In this document: piece by piece, positions 22,507 through 34,739 of the stretch
How the letters are laid out: each line of letters starts with the position of its first letter
Numbering within the stretch: the stretch's first letter is position 1
Source of the DNA: Watersipora subatra
Taxonomy: Eukaryota > Bryozoa > Gymnolaemata > Cheilostomatida > Watersiporidae
DNA: 64,000 nucleotides
Direction of reading: 5' to 3'
Assembly: GCF_963576615.1 (NCBI RefSeq)
Contig: NC_088714.1
Location: 48,775,272 to 48,839,271, forward strand
Position numbers and translations under genes: made by a program
The notes under the pieces: generated by a model
The model's database searches: none
Told to the model about the DNA's origin: nothing
The model's input: the letters and a program-made list of their open reading frames with translations, nothing else

Positions 22507-24018
22507 GTGTATTCCCAGTTCAAAGGTGAACTGCAGAGGAAAATGTCAGATCCTCCCCGATCTAGCACTTCAAAGTTCTGGAAGGACACCTGGGAGAAAG
22601 AGACGACTCATAACACCACTGCAAATTGGCTGAAGAGGCTTAAAGAGAGCCATCAACACACTGTGGCTCAGCAAGGACTCACCATCGGCGAAGTGGACAT
22701 CAAGTGCAGAGTGCAGCGTATGAAGAACTGGGCAGCACCTAGCCATAACATGATTCAAGCCTTCTGGTTAAAGAAATTGACATCACTTCACACTAGAATG
22801 GCTAAGCAGATGGAATGCCTAATAGAACAAGGGGATCATCCAGAATGGCTGACCAAAGGACGAACTGTACTTCTGATAAGAGATCCAAAGCAGGGGCCGA
22901 TTCCCAAAAACTATCGACCAATAACGTGCTTGCCCACCACCTAGAAACTGCTCTCAGGAATAGTTGCAGACAAACTGGAAGAGCACATGAGTCACTATAT
23001 GACCAGTGCTCAGAAAGGAATTGGGCGCAACACCCGAGGAGCCAAACATCCTTTACTGGTGGACCGGACGGTCTGTCAAGACAGCAAGAGAAGGCAAACC
23101 AATCTTGCCATGGCTTGGATTGACTACAAAAAGGCCTATGACTCAATTCCCCATAGTTGGATACTTGAGTGCCTCAGTATGTACAATGTTCACCCTGCTC
23201 TTGTGGCATTCATCAAGATGTCAATGACCAAATGGAAGGCGGAACTGGAGGCTAATGGCAAAAAGCTGGCGAGTGTAAAAATAAAGCGAGGCATCTATCA
23301 AGGTGACTCCTTATCACCGCTGCTCTTCTGCATATGCCTAAACCCTCTAAGCAATATGCTGGAGGAGACTCAATATGGGTACTAGTTTAAGAGTGGCACC
23401 AAGATAAACCACCTCTTCTACATGGATGACATCAAGCTGTACGCTAACAAAGAAAGGGACATTGATTCGCTAATACACCTCACTCAGGTATACAGCAAGG
23501 ACATCGAAATAACCTTCGGTATTGAGAAATGTGGTAGGCTAATTTTTAAGAAAGACCATTCTATGCTCACAGATGGCCTAAGAATGCCAAATGGTACCAT
23601 CAAAGATATAGAAGAAGGGTGCAACTACTTGGGGATTATGCAAAGCAACATCAACCACGAAGCCGAGGTACGTCACAAAGCCATTACTGAATACAAGAAA
23701 CGCCTTCTGCAGGTCCTACGGAGCCAGCTCAATGCCAAGAACCAAGTCATGGCAATAAATACCTATGCACTGCCAGTAATAAGATATCCAGCAGGCATAA
23801 TAAAGTGGACTGAGGAAGCCATCAAGGAAACAGATATAGCAACTCGTAAACTGCTGACCATGCATGGAGCACTCCACCCAAAATCTGATACTACTAGATT
23901 GTATCTCGATAGGAAAGATGGCGGTAGGGAACTCAAAAGTGTACAGCAGATAGTGAAAGAGGAGGAGCAAAACATAAAGCATATGCAGCCTCCATGGCCA
24001 TTTCAGATAAGTTGCTAG
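22507..24018 (+). pseudogene. Non-LTR reverse transcriptase relic
   Basis: One reading frame with stops at 22942-22944 and 23383-23385. It includes NYRPITCLPTT, AWIDYKKAYDSIPHSWI (the conserved Asp motif), KRGIYQGDSLSPLLFC and the catalytic box FYMDD at 23416-23430, which is intact. After ~23985 the frame shifts relative to the minus-strand copy. Confidence 0.85.
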
Positions 24019-24239
24019 CTGAATTTCAATCAGCTGCTCTTACAATGGACCTACACCCTGAAGATGAGGGAATTGACTGGCACACGAAACCTCTTCATGG
24101 TGCTTACCAACAACAAATATCTAAGGTTGGCGATCTTCACTAGACATATATGTGGCTGAACAAAGGAAACCTAATGGCCAATACAGAGTCGCTAATCATG
24201 ACAGCCTAGGAGCAAGTGCTCCCACAAGGCATCTCCAAA

Positions 24240-24847
24240 CAAAAATCTATTAAACTAGAGACGATCCTAGATGCAGACTGTGCAAAGATGCACCTGAAAC
24301 CATCCAACACATCATCAGTGGATGCAATCAGCTAGCAGGAAATGCATAAACTGAGCGGCATAATTATGTCGCAGGTGTTGTGTATAGAAGTCTATGTGAC
24401 GAGTACGGCCTTAATAAACCACAACACTGGTGGGAAGCTCCTGGTAAGGTCAATGAAAATGACCGCGCTAAGATCCTCTGGGACTTCTACATCCGGACTG
24501 ACAAGCATGTCCTAGCAAACCAACCAGATATAGTGGGGGTAGACAAGGAGAACAAGAGGGCTACTATAATAGATATAGCAGTACCCAATGACTACAATAT
24601 AACCAGCAAAGAAAAAGAAAAGGTAGAGAAATATCTCCCTCTTGGAGAAGAAATTGAAAAATGCTGGAATGTAAGAACAACTGTAATCCCAGTAGTCATT
24701 GGGACACTGGGCGCAATAACACCGCCGCATAAAATGTGGCTTGCCCAAATACCAACAGCAATCAACTCAGGTGAGTTGCAGAAAAGTACGCTATTGGGAA
24801 CAGCTAAGATCTTGAGGCGAGTGCTCAAACTCCCAGGTCTGTGGTAG
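24240..24847 (+). pseudogene. Restriction-like endonuclease relic of the non-LTR element
   Basis: A CCHC-type motif (CRLCKDAPETIQHIISGC, around 24275) precedes the endonuclease core: RTDKHVLANQPDI, then VDKENKRATIIDIAVPND, which is the PD...D motif of the restriction-like endonuclease. A conserved end follows (VVIGTLGAITPP, GTAKILRRVLKLPGLW). The reading frame is open from 24380 to 24847. Confidence 0.85.
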
Positions 24848-24907
24848 GAGACCCGAGTTAGAGCAGAAATTACCACCCATACGGGGTATCCGGGGTGAGG
24901 AAACAAT

Positions 24908-25005
24908 TTTATATATATATATAGTTATATTATATATATGTATATACACTATAATATATATAATAAAATTATATATATAGTTATATATATTATTATATAG
25001 TTACT
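24908..25005. repeat. TA microsatellite
   Basis: Tracts of (TA)n directly after the non-LTR element 3' end; a similar tract follows the inverted copy at 20226-20247. Confidence 0.85.
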
Positions 25006-25261
25006 ACATTTTTATTGTTAGATATGTAAACATGTGAAAACTTTGCAAAATAAGCATTCATCATAGCAAAGTGATTGGTCAGTTCAAACAGCCAAGATTA
25101 AGTCAAGCCCCTCCCCAATACGGCCACAATTGTTAGGCAAGTCGGTTTTGCATTCTTACTTCGGAGACAGACATTTGGATATGTTACTTTAATAAAATTG
25201 GTTTTTTGTTGGACAAAGATTATCCATTTCTTGTCTTCAGTTATATAACCGACAGCAAACT

Positions 25262-25785
25262 TGGGAATGTCGACCTATCATTTTTGTAAGTCTGCTAGGG
25301 AGGTTTTAATGATAGCTTTTTGTGTGAGGTAGACAGAATAACGGTGTAGTTGTATTGTGCCAAAACACTCATGATATTGATGTAACTTAAATGTTCATTT
25401 CTTATTTAACTAATGGTCGTACCTCTTGTATTATGTGTAGAGCCCGACCCAGCGATATCCCTTGTCCTTGCCATGAATATAGTTTGATGAATCTATGCCT
25501 CTCTCTGTAGCGAGTGTCTGTGTGGCTTGGAGGGCCACTACTGCATACAGTTAATGCCTTTTTTAATAATAGTGGTGGTTTCATGTGGCCAAGTGTCTGT
25601 CATTCTTGGAAGCTATCTTCTCCTAGCTCACTACTAGCTATCTCACTCTCCACTCCTTAACACTTCCCTCTATATAACTAGGGCAAGTGCTAATATTAGA
25701 TTAGTATACTATAGAATTACATGTTCCTGGTTGTCGTTAACAGTAAGTAAAGGTATAATGTTATCTGAGGTGTAGTGTTGATTAA
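25262..25785. repeat. Direct repeat, left copy (~0.52 kb)
   Basis: Nearly identical to 27245-27761. The shared part begins TTGGGAATG and ends GAGGTGTAGT. It contains CTATATAACTAGGG, a TATA-like element. It may be one of a pair of LTRs of a non-autonomous element, or a local duplication. Confidence 0.85.
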
Positions 25786-27244
25786 AACTAAAGAGTTATC
25801 ATTCCTACAAAGAGTTTAGTTCAATTCTGCTGGCTCTAGCAGGTTGTATTTTAAGAAGCTTTGAGTTAAGCTCACCCTGCTAGTTTCTGCTGAACCACAG
25901 CGGTCTCAAAATTGTAACTTACAGACGCCACATGTGAAGGTTATACACACCCACCCCCAAAATATTTTGCTTCAGTATTATGCATGTTGGGTGTGAAACA
26001 AAGGAGCATGACAAACCGGCATGACCAACTCACTGTACTAGTTTGCAGTGTGGTCCACTGATCACATGATAAGTAACTCGGGTTACAGAAGTTTAAAAGA
26101 TTTACAAAAAAACATATGGTGGTAATGAATTCTATATTGAATTAAATAGGAAAAAGCCTCTATTTGAAAGCAAGATAAAAGAGTGATATTAACAACATAG
26201 ATAATGTAGTCAAAACAAAAGAAATGCTGTTACAACATTTGGTATCCTCAAACTATGAATATATGACAAGATATAATAGAACTAGCTGTGCCCCCTGGCG
26301 TTGCCCAGGTATTAAAAATCAGCCTATAAACAATGAGAAGTGATGAGATTTGCTTACCAGCCACTTGAGTTGCCTGCCACTTGCTGGCAGGCAACTCTCC
26401 AGGAAGTGGCAGGCCATTGCCAAGTGGCCTGGCACATTGCCAATGGAAAATTCCACTAACTTAGTTAGTAAACTTCAAATGCTGGTAGGCAATGACGTTG
26501 CGTCAGCATTGTTGCTCATCTAGGCTATTCTAATAATAGCTATAGCTGGAATGCAGACAAACATACAACATACAGACATAAAACATACTTTGAGAAATAT
26601 ATAAATAGAATACGCCGTGTTTTCGAGGGCATGAAAAACACAAAATGATTGTTTGCTGATTGAGTGTCAGTGCAAGTATTGTATGATTCTGCAGAGCTGG
26701 TCTCGTCGTCTTCAGGAACAGCAGCCCTAGACACTGCAACACCAAAACTAAAGCACCAGGTTGTGACAGTTGCATCTAAATAATGATGCCAGCCATTTCC
26801 AGCCGTGGGCGAATAGTCGAGTAAGGCTGTGACAGCTCTGCACATGTTCGGCTACTGCCAAAATGTTGAGCTGGATTACATGCTCCCGGTTGAGTAACAT
26901 TGGGTGGGCTGTCTGTCCCATGACTTCATAATCTGGACAGTAGCATAGATGTCTCACCATTTGTCAAACGTAAGCAAGTTAGGGTTTAGGCCCTATTGAT
27001 ACAATGTTGAAACAGCTGAGGCCTACAATACCCCCATCAGGAAATTACTCAGGCGCTGAGAGAGGGTCTATTGTGTTGCAGTGGGATTGGGTGTTCATCA
27101 AGATGACTCATGGTGAGCTCTGAAAACAGTGCGTGTGAACAAGCACTCGGGCACAGTTGTACATACCATGTTCTTGACCACGCTCTTTGAATTGTATGGT
27201 TGGTTGCCTTTTTAGAAAGATGTTTGCGATTAACTTTGTTTAAT
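25786..27244. other. Spacer between the two direct repeats
   Basis: About 1.46 kb. It holds a SINE 5' part at 26280-26530 and, on the minus strand, short open frames without recognisable domains (26540-26845, 26748-26960, 27049-27264). If the repeats are LTRs this would be the internal region, but I see neither gag nor pol motifs. Confidence 0.4.
26280..26530 (+). mobile_element. SINE 5' part with a perfect palindrome
   Basis: It opens ACTAGCTGTG and GTTGCCCAGGTATT, like the SINE at 7678. At 26367-26397, GAGTTGCCTGCCA is followed after five bases by its exact inverse. A similar GGCAGGCAA palindrome is in the SINE at 55295-55340. Confidence 0.5.
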
Positions 27245-27761
27245 TGGGAATGCCGACCTATCATTTTTGTAAGTCTGCTAGGGAGGTTTTAATGATAGCT
27301 TTTTGTGTGAGGTAGACAGAATAACGGTGTAGTTGTATTGTGCCAAAACACTCATGATATTGATGTAACTTAAATGTTCATTTCTTATTTAACTAATGGT
27401 CGTACCTCTTGTATTATGTGTAGAGCCCGACCCAGCGATATCCTTTGTCCTTGCCATGAATATAGTTTGATGAATCTATGCCTCTCTCTGTAGCGAGTGT
27501 CTGTGTGGCTTGGAGGGCCACTACTGCATATAGTTAATGCCTTTTTTAATAATAGTAGTGGTTTCATGTGGCCAAGTGTCTGTCATTCTTGGAAGCTATC
27601 TTCTCCTAGCTCACCACTAGCTATCTCACTCTCCACTCCTTAACACTTCCCTCTATATAACTAGGGCAAGTGCTAATATTAGATTAGTATACTATAGAAT
27701 TACATGTTCCTGGTTGTCGTTAACAGTAAGTAAAGGTATAATGTTATCTGAGGTGTAGTCT
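27245..27761. repeat. Direct repeat, right copy (~0.52 kb)
   Basis: Second copy of the repeat at 25262-25785; only a few substitutions are visible, so the pair is young or has been homogenised. Confidence 0.85.
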
Positions 27762-28673
27762 GTTCAGTATCTCGGTATAGACTGACTAAGAAAAAGAAAT
27801 GCACTTGCTATTATACTGTCTTGTCAAGTGTGAGTTGTCTGTCACTAGGCCAACAATATAATCACGGAGCGGCAACTCCGAATCTCAATAATTATGTGAC
27901 AAGCAACCCGGCACTGCTGGAAATAGTAATGGCTAAATGAATATGAATTATTCTACTCATATCAATATGCAAAAGGCGTGTAGGGCACTTACTATCATTT
28001 TGTACAATATTATCATCATCTTAGTCATCTTTCTTTCAAAAATTAGGTGTAATTTATTTATTTTTTATATGTGCATTGAACAAAACTCTTTAAATGTATG
28101 CAAAATACTTGACTACATACTTGTACTAGTCATTTGAACTTATTTTGGGGAAAGTACAATCGACACCGTGCCCGAAACATTTAGAACTGCTTAATACATA
28201 ATAGGAGTTGTGGCGACATAGTTTACTCTATTCATATGTACGTATTTCACATAGCCAACATCGTGTTAGTAATAGTTTGTTGAAAAAGAACACAACTCAG
28301 GCGAGAAAAGCGTACCTGGCATAAGGTATACTGGCATGAGTTTGTTGAAGGCGTTTCTATAATTACGATGCCTTGGTTCTACAAATAGAAACAAAATCAA
28401 GGCTGTATCGCTTTATTTTCCAATAAGCCAACCGTCATTCGCTTTCCAGCTGAGAGCGTGTTTATAAGGAGATTTAGGGTAATGTAATTCTTTCTATTGT
28501 AAATTTACTTATCCTATTCAGTACTCGATGCACAATACGTCTGCCTTTGTATTCAATCAATAGGACTGGATGATCTGATGAGTTAGGAGCTTTTATTCAG
28601 AAGTATTCATACTGACTGTATAATTAGTAGGCTAGTAACAGCGACGTCAGTGCGCGTGCTAAATGAATCGAAT
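27762..28673. other. Region upstream of gene B
   Basis: This should hold gene B's promoter and 5' UTR. I see no clear TATA box with a start site, CpG-rich block or repeat. Confidence 0.35.
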
Positions 28674-28749
28674 ATGAAATCATGTCTCGTACTCTTTTTA
28701 TCTCTCATTTTGTTAGTGTTAGTCGGACATGTTTTATACATTCTATCAG
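28674..28749 (+). CDS. Fucosyltransferase gene B, exon 1 (membrane anchor)
   Basis: The exon starts at ATG 28674 and codes for 25 codons plus one base: MKSCLVLFLSLILLVLVG and a few more hydrophobic residues. It ends ATCAG followed by GTAAGA, a consensus donor in phase 1. The product is almost entirely a hydrophobic signal anchor with a very short cytosolic end, shorter than that of gene A. The upstream in-frame region has no better ATG; a nearby ATG 10 bp earlier is out of frame and closed by TGA. It joins exon 2 at 34740, giving GGT at the junction. The intron would be ~6.0 kb. The phase, donor and hydrophobic profile match the first exons of genes A and C. Confidence 0.65.
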
Positions 28750-28867
28750 GTAAGAGTGAGTGATTATGAAGATTAATCCTTGATTCTACCTTTTGCTTAA
28801 ACTTTTGAGAAAGGTTTAATAAAGAAGAAAGCAAATATAAATGTAACAGACTGGACAGTTGGTGTCA

Positions 28868-28914
28868 GACCTGCCAACCCAAGAGTGGGGCAATGCGTGA
28901 GAGTTGGCAGGTAT
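28868..28914. repeat. Small inverted repeat
   Basis: ACCTGCCAAC and its inverse GTTGGCAGGT are about 25 bases apart, in gene B intron 1. The arms resemble MITE ends but no longer element is visible. Confidence 0.5.
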
Positions 28915-31900
28915 GGTTGGTGTATAGAGATGAAGATTGCTAATGTGAATTAAAACTTATGGATATTTCGGCTAGGATGGCTTTTGGCATGAAATTTGAG
29001 CAAAAAGACAGGTTTTCCTTTTTATTTGATCACGATTTTCTATCTTCTGCATTATTAAGATGTATATTTCACTGGCTACCCATTCCCTTTTAGTATGACT
29101 TGCTTGGCAATAGTATTTTTCGTAGCATCCTGTAGACTGTTTATACTTGTCTGTTACGCCAAATAGACATGAAACCTTTTTTCCATAACCATAGTTCTTT
29201 TAAAATCCTCAAGAACTTGATGTTGAGTGATACCATCAAACCATCCTTTGCTAATATAGAGCATGAATCATAAATGGGAGTCCCTCCCATGTAGTTTCAT
29301 TTTTGCTACTTAACTTAAGAGAGTTAATGAATTTCTTTAAGTGGCTTCTAAGTTGTAGTAAAGTCGTTATTGCATCTATTGTGTATAGACCTGATTTAAC
29401 ATTAGTGCAATCAGACATGTATAGATTCAACCTCCGTAACAGCAAGTTTATAGTTCTTAAACTGAAAACCCTTAAATTTAAAAAAACATGTTCTATAACT
29501 TGCATAGACTCGATTTATCTTTCAAAGCCTCTCAATTGTCATCAAGTTTGAAAAATGTGCTTATATGTTCATTTTCCTTTTTATGCCTTTATTTAGATTT
29601 GTTATGAATGCTTGTTTTTGCATAACGATAGGCGGGCCTGAGCACCATTTCAAAGGCTACGCTACTTTTCATTCATTTAAATATTGATTAACATAAATAT
29701 ACGTATTTATTCTGTAAATAGTACATCAAACTACATGTACCATTTAGTTAGCTCTCAATTCAGATCTTATAGATTCAAGACTGACTAATACTCCCTCAGT
29801 TTTTCAAAAAGTGATAAATATACCAAACATGGTACACCCATCATATCACATTAAAGTATACTTAAAGGTATCAAGTGAATTAAGGTTGGGCTTTTAGGTT
29901 CGTTCATAAAAAAAATTATGTCTAGAACCTTTTAATATGGATGCATAAGCAATTTGATCAGACCTCTCCATGTTTTTCACCGAAACTGAAGTATTTAGTT
30001 TAAAGTCTAAGTTAAAGTCTAAAAATTTTAGAGATTTTAAAATTTTTAGATTTTAAAAAGTTTTTAGATTCTAAAATCTTTAGACTTAAGTCTAAAAATT
30101 TTAGACTTTAGTCTTTTATATTTCATTTAAGACTAAATAAATAGTATTGTAATTTTATACTCATCAGTGCGTTGAACCATCCACTGTTACATTAAGCATA
30201 TGTTGACATCAGCCCCAACATATGTAACAGTCCTAAGCATAGCATCATTTTGTTGTTTGTTACTAGAAAAACTAGCCTTCAGATAAAAGACGTGTTCATG
30301 TCTTTTACACGAGCTTTATTCCAGACTCCTAAGCAACTAAGACAACTAGAACATTTGTGACCACTCTTTGATAAATAGCCAACTCTAGACTTACACTCAA
30401 CACCCATATACGTTTTCTTCAAGATGATTTACATCAGTTAGATAAACTATGATACAAATAACAACAATAGCAAAGAATGCCTTTCTACTTGTGTTGTCAT
30501 ATTGTTTACATGCATTATTTTTGGCAACTTCTGTTCAATTTTAAATCATTATCATTTCTTGGTCTATTTTTGAACTGATCAGCTTTGATAGACACTACGT
30601 ACAAATCTATGTACTACTACCCTTCTAACATGGCAATATATTGCCAGAATTTCTTGGCCATAAACTTATTAGCCAAATGTTCTAAATTCAAATCAGTTTC
30701 TGCCTTTGCTGCTCATGCACTGGAGATGTCTAAAACTATCGTTAACTAGAGCAAGCGCTCTCATTGTACTATTGTTACTCCAAATTTAGCGTTTCTACAC
30801 ATTCTTTCATCCTAACAATTAACAACTAACTTAGAGTTAACAACTTAATTTAGTAAGTTAAGTTTAAGTAAGTTAACAACAGTTAACTTACTTAACTTAC
30901 AGTTAACAACTAACTTGTAGATTATTAGCCGATGGTAATTTACCTACACACATTTACCTACCTACACATTTTATTATCTACTGTAAACTTTGATTGAATG
31001 TTCTCCGGCCAGATTATTTGTTGAGTTAGTATTTGTCACATCCTAAAGCTTCCTTACCATCTTTACCAATCAATTGTCACTTTTGTCTATGTCTATGTAC
31101 ATCCATTTACACGTCTATTTACTCTAATATTTGATCGACCAATTAACAAGACTACATTGTACTTCAAAGAACCATTTGCAAAGGTGTAGATAGTGTTGAA
31201 CCTAACAAGATGTTTGCCCATTACGCGAGTGGCAGAAAGCTCTCACTTAATCGTTGCAAATTTATCGAACCATAGGTTGCAGAAGTGGTTCTGCAATTGA
31301 AATACTTTTCAATGTCACATGTCATGCTTGTCACACTCAGCATACACATATGTCAGCCGTGGAGAATATTAGTTACAAATAAAAACAAAAGATTATGGAC
31401 ACTCTGTAGCAGGTGTAATAGTTATGCTTGGAGATTTTTAGTTGCGTCGATACACAAGAACATAATTGAGGGCACTTTAGAGTACATTAATGGTATACAG
31501 CTTTGAAAAAGAGTTATTATTCTCTGATGCCCATATTTGTGTGATTTATTACTTTATCAGCTTGCGGCATCTTAGTACGTATTAATTATTAAGAAGTATT
31601 TGAGGAAAATCTTTTGTAACTCAAAGATATTCCCATATAATTTTTTACAATTGCCACACTTTTACAGCTGCTGAAGAACTTTTCGCAGATGTGCTTTTGA
31701 AAATACAACTGGTCCGTTTCAACAGTGTGCCAATTCTTTAAAAAGCTACCACTAGCTTCTAAAGGATTCTAAAGAGACTAAATGCAGACCTAGTTATCTC
31801 AGCTCAGCTATGTAACATAGAGTGACACACTATTCTTTAAACAACCAGGTCATGATTGTTTGGTCTACATAAGAGTGTATAACAAATTGTTATTTCCACA

Positions 31901-34185
31901 AACAACAATTTTTAAAAGATTCTTTCTAGTTATTGTAGAAAGAACAAAGCATAGGCAGACACCAAAAAGCGTTCTGTGTTTTTATACGGGTCTGCAGGTA
32001 GCCGCCCTAGGCACCAGTTTTTGCCTATCCTGACCTACAAAGTTTTACATTCGTGGCTTTTAAGACTAAGTTCTTCAGAGTGCAGGCTATTTTGTATCTA
32101 CACTCGATATTGACAGACTTTTAATAAACCCTTTGGGCCAACCATCATCATTACTTTAATTTTTTGTTTTTATAATATATATATGGATAACCAAAGTATC
32201 CTTCATTTTTTCGTGACGTCGTTTTATCGTTGTCTGTCATCTTTATGGACAAACTTTGTCGCTAAAAATACAAAGCTTCTGCAATTAATTATTGCAAACA
32301 ATGCTTTTGTTTGCAAAGCTTTTATTTTAGTATCAAAACAGCACCGAAAAATACTATTAATCAAGAAAATGACGATCGTTTTCTACAAAGATGGTGGCTT
32401 TTTCGCGGACGAGCATATGTGCAAATGGGGGTGATGACGTAAAAAAACGATGGTTGCTTTTTTTATTTAAACGTAATTTTCTGATAATTTTTTTTGCACA
32501 GTTGCGTGTACTCCATGAGCTGAAGAACTGCTAGGTTGTTCGCAAATGAAAATGAATGCTAGGTTGCGCCTCTTTTTGCCTGCAAATAGAGGCGCAAATA
32601 ATATTATATTTTATACTAATATTATTTCAATAAAGATTAACTAACTAATGAAAATAAGTTTTGCTCTTTTTGAAAGGTTCATAAACATTTTGGCCATTTA
32701 TGCAACAGTAACAGACAGAGCACACTACCAAGTTGTAAAAGGCTTTCTGCCCATAGATGTACCACATACTGAGCAATTATTTGACACTATCAACTATAGC
32801 TGTGGAAGTTATTTTATGGAAATCGACAATGCCAGGAGTATTTTGTAGACAAACTGAAGCAAATAAAAACATTCAACTGCTGGGCAATGAAATATGTGCC
32901 CTTTTCCTAAGTACTCCACATTCGATGAAACAATTGTGTTGGTTAGTCTACCACATTTCGTCACAATAGCCCACCTAGTTTGAGGGAGCAGCTGTAACTC
33001 TACAGCTTATGACTAATGGTTCTTTGACACTACTCTTCAAGCTGGTAAAAAATTCGGAGAAGATTAAGGTTACTTCACAAACATAATTAGCTAGAAGGTT
33101 AGACGTAATTAACATTGTGACAGCTAACCAAATGGTATCAGAATCATGGAGTGAAGTTTTACCTTAAAGGAGCAATTAGGATGTATTCAGTCATGGGTAC
33201 TTTGTGGTGAGTGCTTTTTTTATTGCTTGTATGGAAATGCTTCCAATTTTCGTACTTTAAAAAATATAGCATATTAATTAATCGAACTTTGGTCTTGCAA
33301 ACAATGTGAAGTAAGATCAGGTTTATTGCCTGTTCATCAATCAAGCAAAGCATGCCTTCATGAGTGACGTACTACTAAAAACTTAGTATTATTTTGTACT
33401 AAACAAGAACTTTTTCAAAGACAAGATTGTTTTAGTGTGATTGGGAAAGCAGTCTGTCGAGATATTATTAGTTTTCTTTATGCACTTGACCCCCGGGTTA
33501 CAGCATTGACAGCATTGACCCCGGGTTACAGCATTCCTGTCTCACGGTTTTTTGCTTTTCAATGTGGAACATGAAGTTTGCCAGCCCCTCGTTGCAGCGT
33601 TGTCTTCGGCATAACATCAACAAAAATTTCTTTCGAAATTTAAATTTAGCGATCAGTGCTCTGCATACGTCGGAGTCGCTAAAATGCTGGTATGTTACTC
33701 TCCGAAATCTCTCTCAAAAACGCCTTAAAGATGTATGATGCTCTCTCAGTTCTACATTATTTGTGTTTCGTAAGATGATTAATTGAGACGATGACATAAT
33801 TAAAGTTTAGTTTAGTAGAATACACACTAAAACTTAGCTGTAAATGCTCATGTAGTGAACTAAATTAATTAAAGTTGAATTCAAATTTTATGTTCTCCGT
33901 CTGTCTCTAAGGTAAAAACTTCATGCAGTACGTACTGTACATGGTAATGTTACATTTTATTGCAAATCCTAACCACTAAATAGGGAGTTATAGTTAATAA
34001 GGTTAATATACTATTTTGTTACTAATTTTTAATGTGCATTGCGTATATAAAATTTGGAATCTTTTCTTACAGGAAGGGGAGGAGTGTTTTTATTCGATAA
34101 TTACTATACCCCTCTATATGACATTTGCTAATAAGAAGGGCTGATAACTATATAACTTTATCACTGACTTCCTTGCAGCTCTCTT
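28915..34185. other. Gene B intron 1, mostly unique AT-rich DNA
   Basis: Within it, a diffuse inverted block rich in TAAAGTCTAAA words at about 30000-30115 and a hairpin at 30188-30230 (CATATGTTG...CAACATATG) are visible. No exon or transposon family was recognised. Confidence 0.4.
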
Positions 34186-34386
34186 TCCACTTTCTTTTGC
34201 CTTCTGTTCTGTCTAGTTCCTTCAACTTTATGTTACACTTCACTACATCTTTGTATCTCAGTCTGGGTCTGCATGAAAAGAGGAATCAGGGCAAAACCAG
34301 AGTCTAGACTGAGATACAAAGATGTAGCAAAGCGTAACATAAAGTCGAAGGAAGTAGACAAAACACACAAGAGAAAGTGAAAAATA
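34186..34386. repeat. Foldback hairpin with ~85-bp arms
   Basis: The left arm (34189-34268) and right arm (about 34303-34383) are inverted copies with some mismatches; the block ACTACATCTTTGTATCTCAG pairs closely with CTGAGATACAAAGATGTAGC. The loop is about 35 bases. It lies 350 bp upstream of gene B exon 2. Confidence 0.8.
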
Positions 34387-34739
34387 GAGCTTTATGTTTG
34401 TTCCTTATCACCTCAGCCACCATGTTCTTCTTTGTCTATCTTAATAAACTAACATAGAGAATGCTATTAGTGCTATGGTTGTAGTTAATCCTTTTTCATT
34501 TAAGATTGTGTTCTTTCTATTTAAACATTGGTTATGCACTTGACTTTTTTTAAACTAAAATAATAACGGCTGTTTTCTCCTTTTGTGTAGCGACAAGTTC
34601 ATTATAATTTGTAAAAATATGATGTTATTTGCACTGGTTAATGTCATACATATGACTCTCTCCAAAGTGTGTGCCTTGAGACGTACTAACAGCTTCTACT
34701 CATTCAAATGTTTTCTACTCCTTCATGCTTTTGTTAAAG

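Larger units (their letters stand above)
21456..24897 (+). mobile_element. RLE-type non-LTR retrotransposon (R2/R4-like), decayed
   Basis: A single-ORF-type element with an N-terminal conserved region, a reverse transcriptase, a CCHC motif and a C-terminal restriction-like endonuclease. That order marks the early-branching non-LTR clades (R2, R4, NeSL, Hero group). Several in-frame stops and at least one frameshift show it is dead. The 3' end is GTATCCGGGGTGAGGAAAC followed by a TA microsatellite. A tRNA-like sequence lies at its 5' edge. Confidence 0.85.

Noticed and set aside
34583-34739. Upstream extension of gene B's catalytic frame as a signal anchor
   Set aside because: It follows a phase-2 acceptor and has no paralog match; the phase-1 acceptor at 34738-34739 and the anchor exon at 28674 fit the shared gene plan better.
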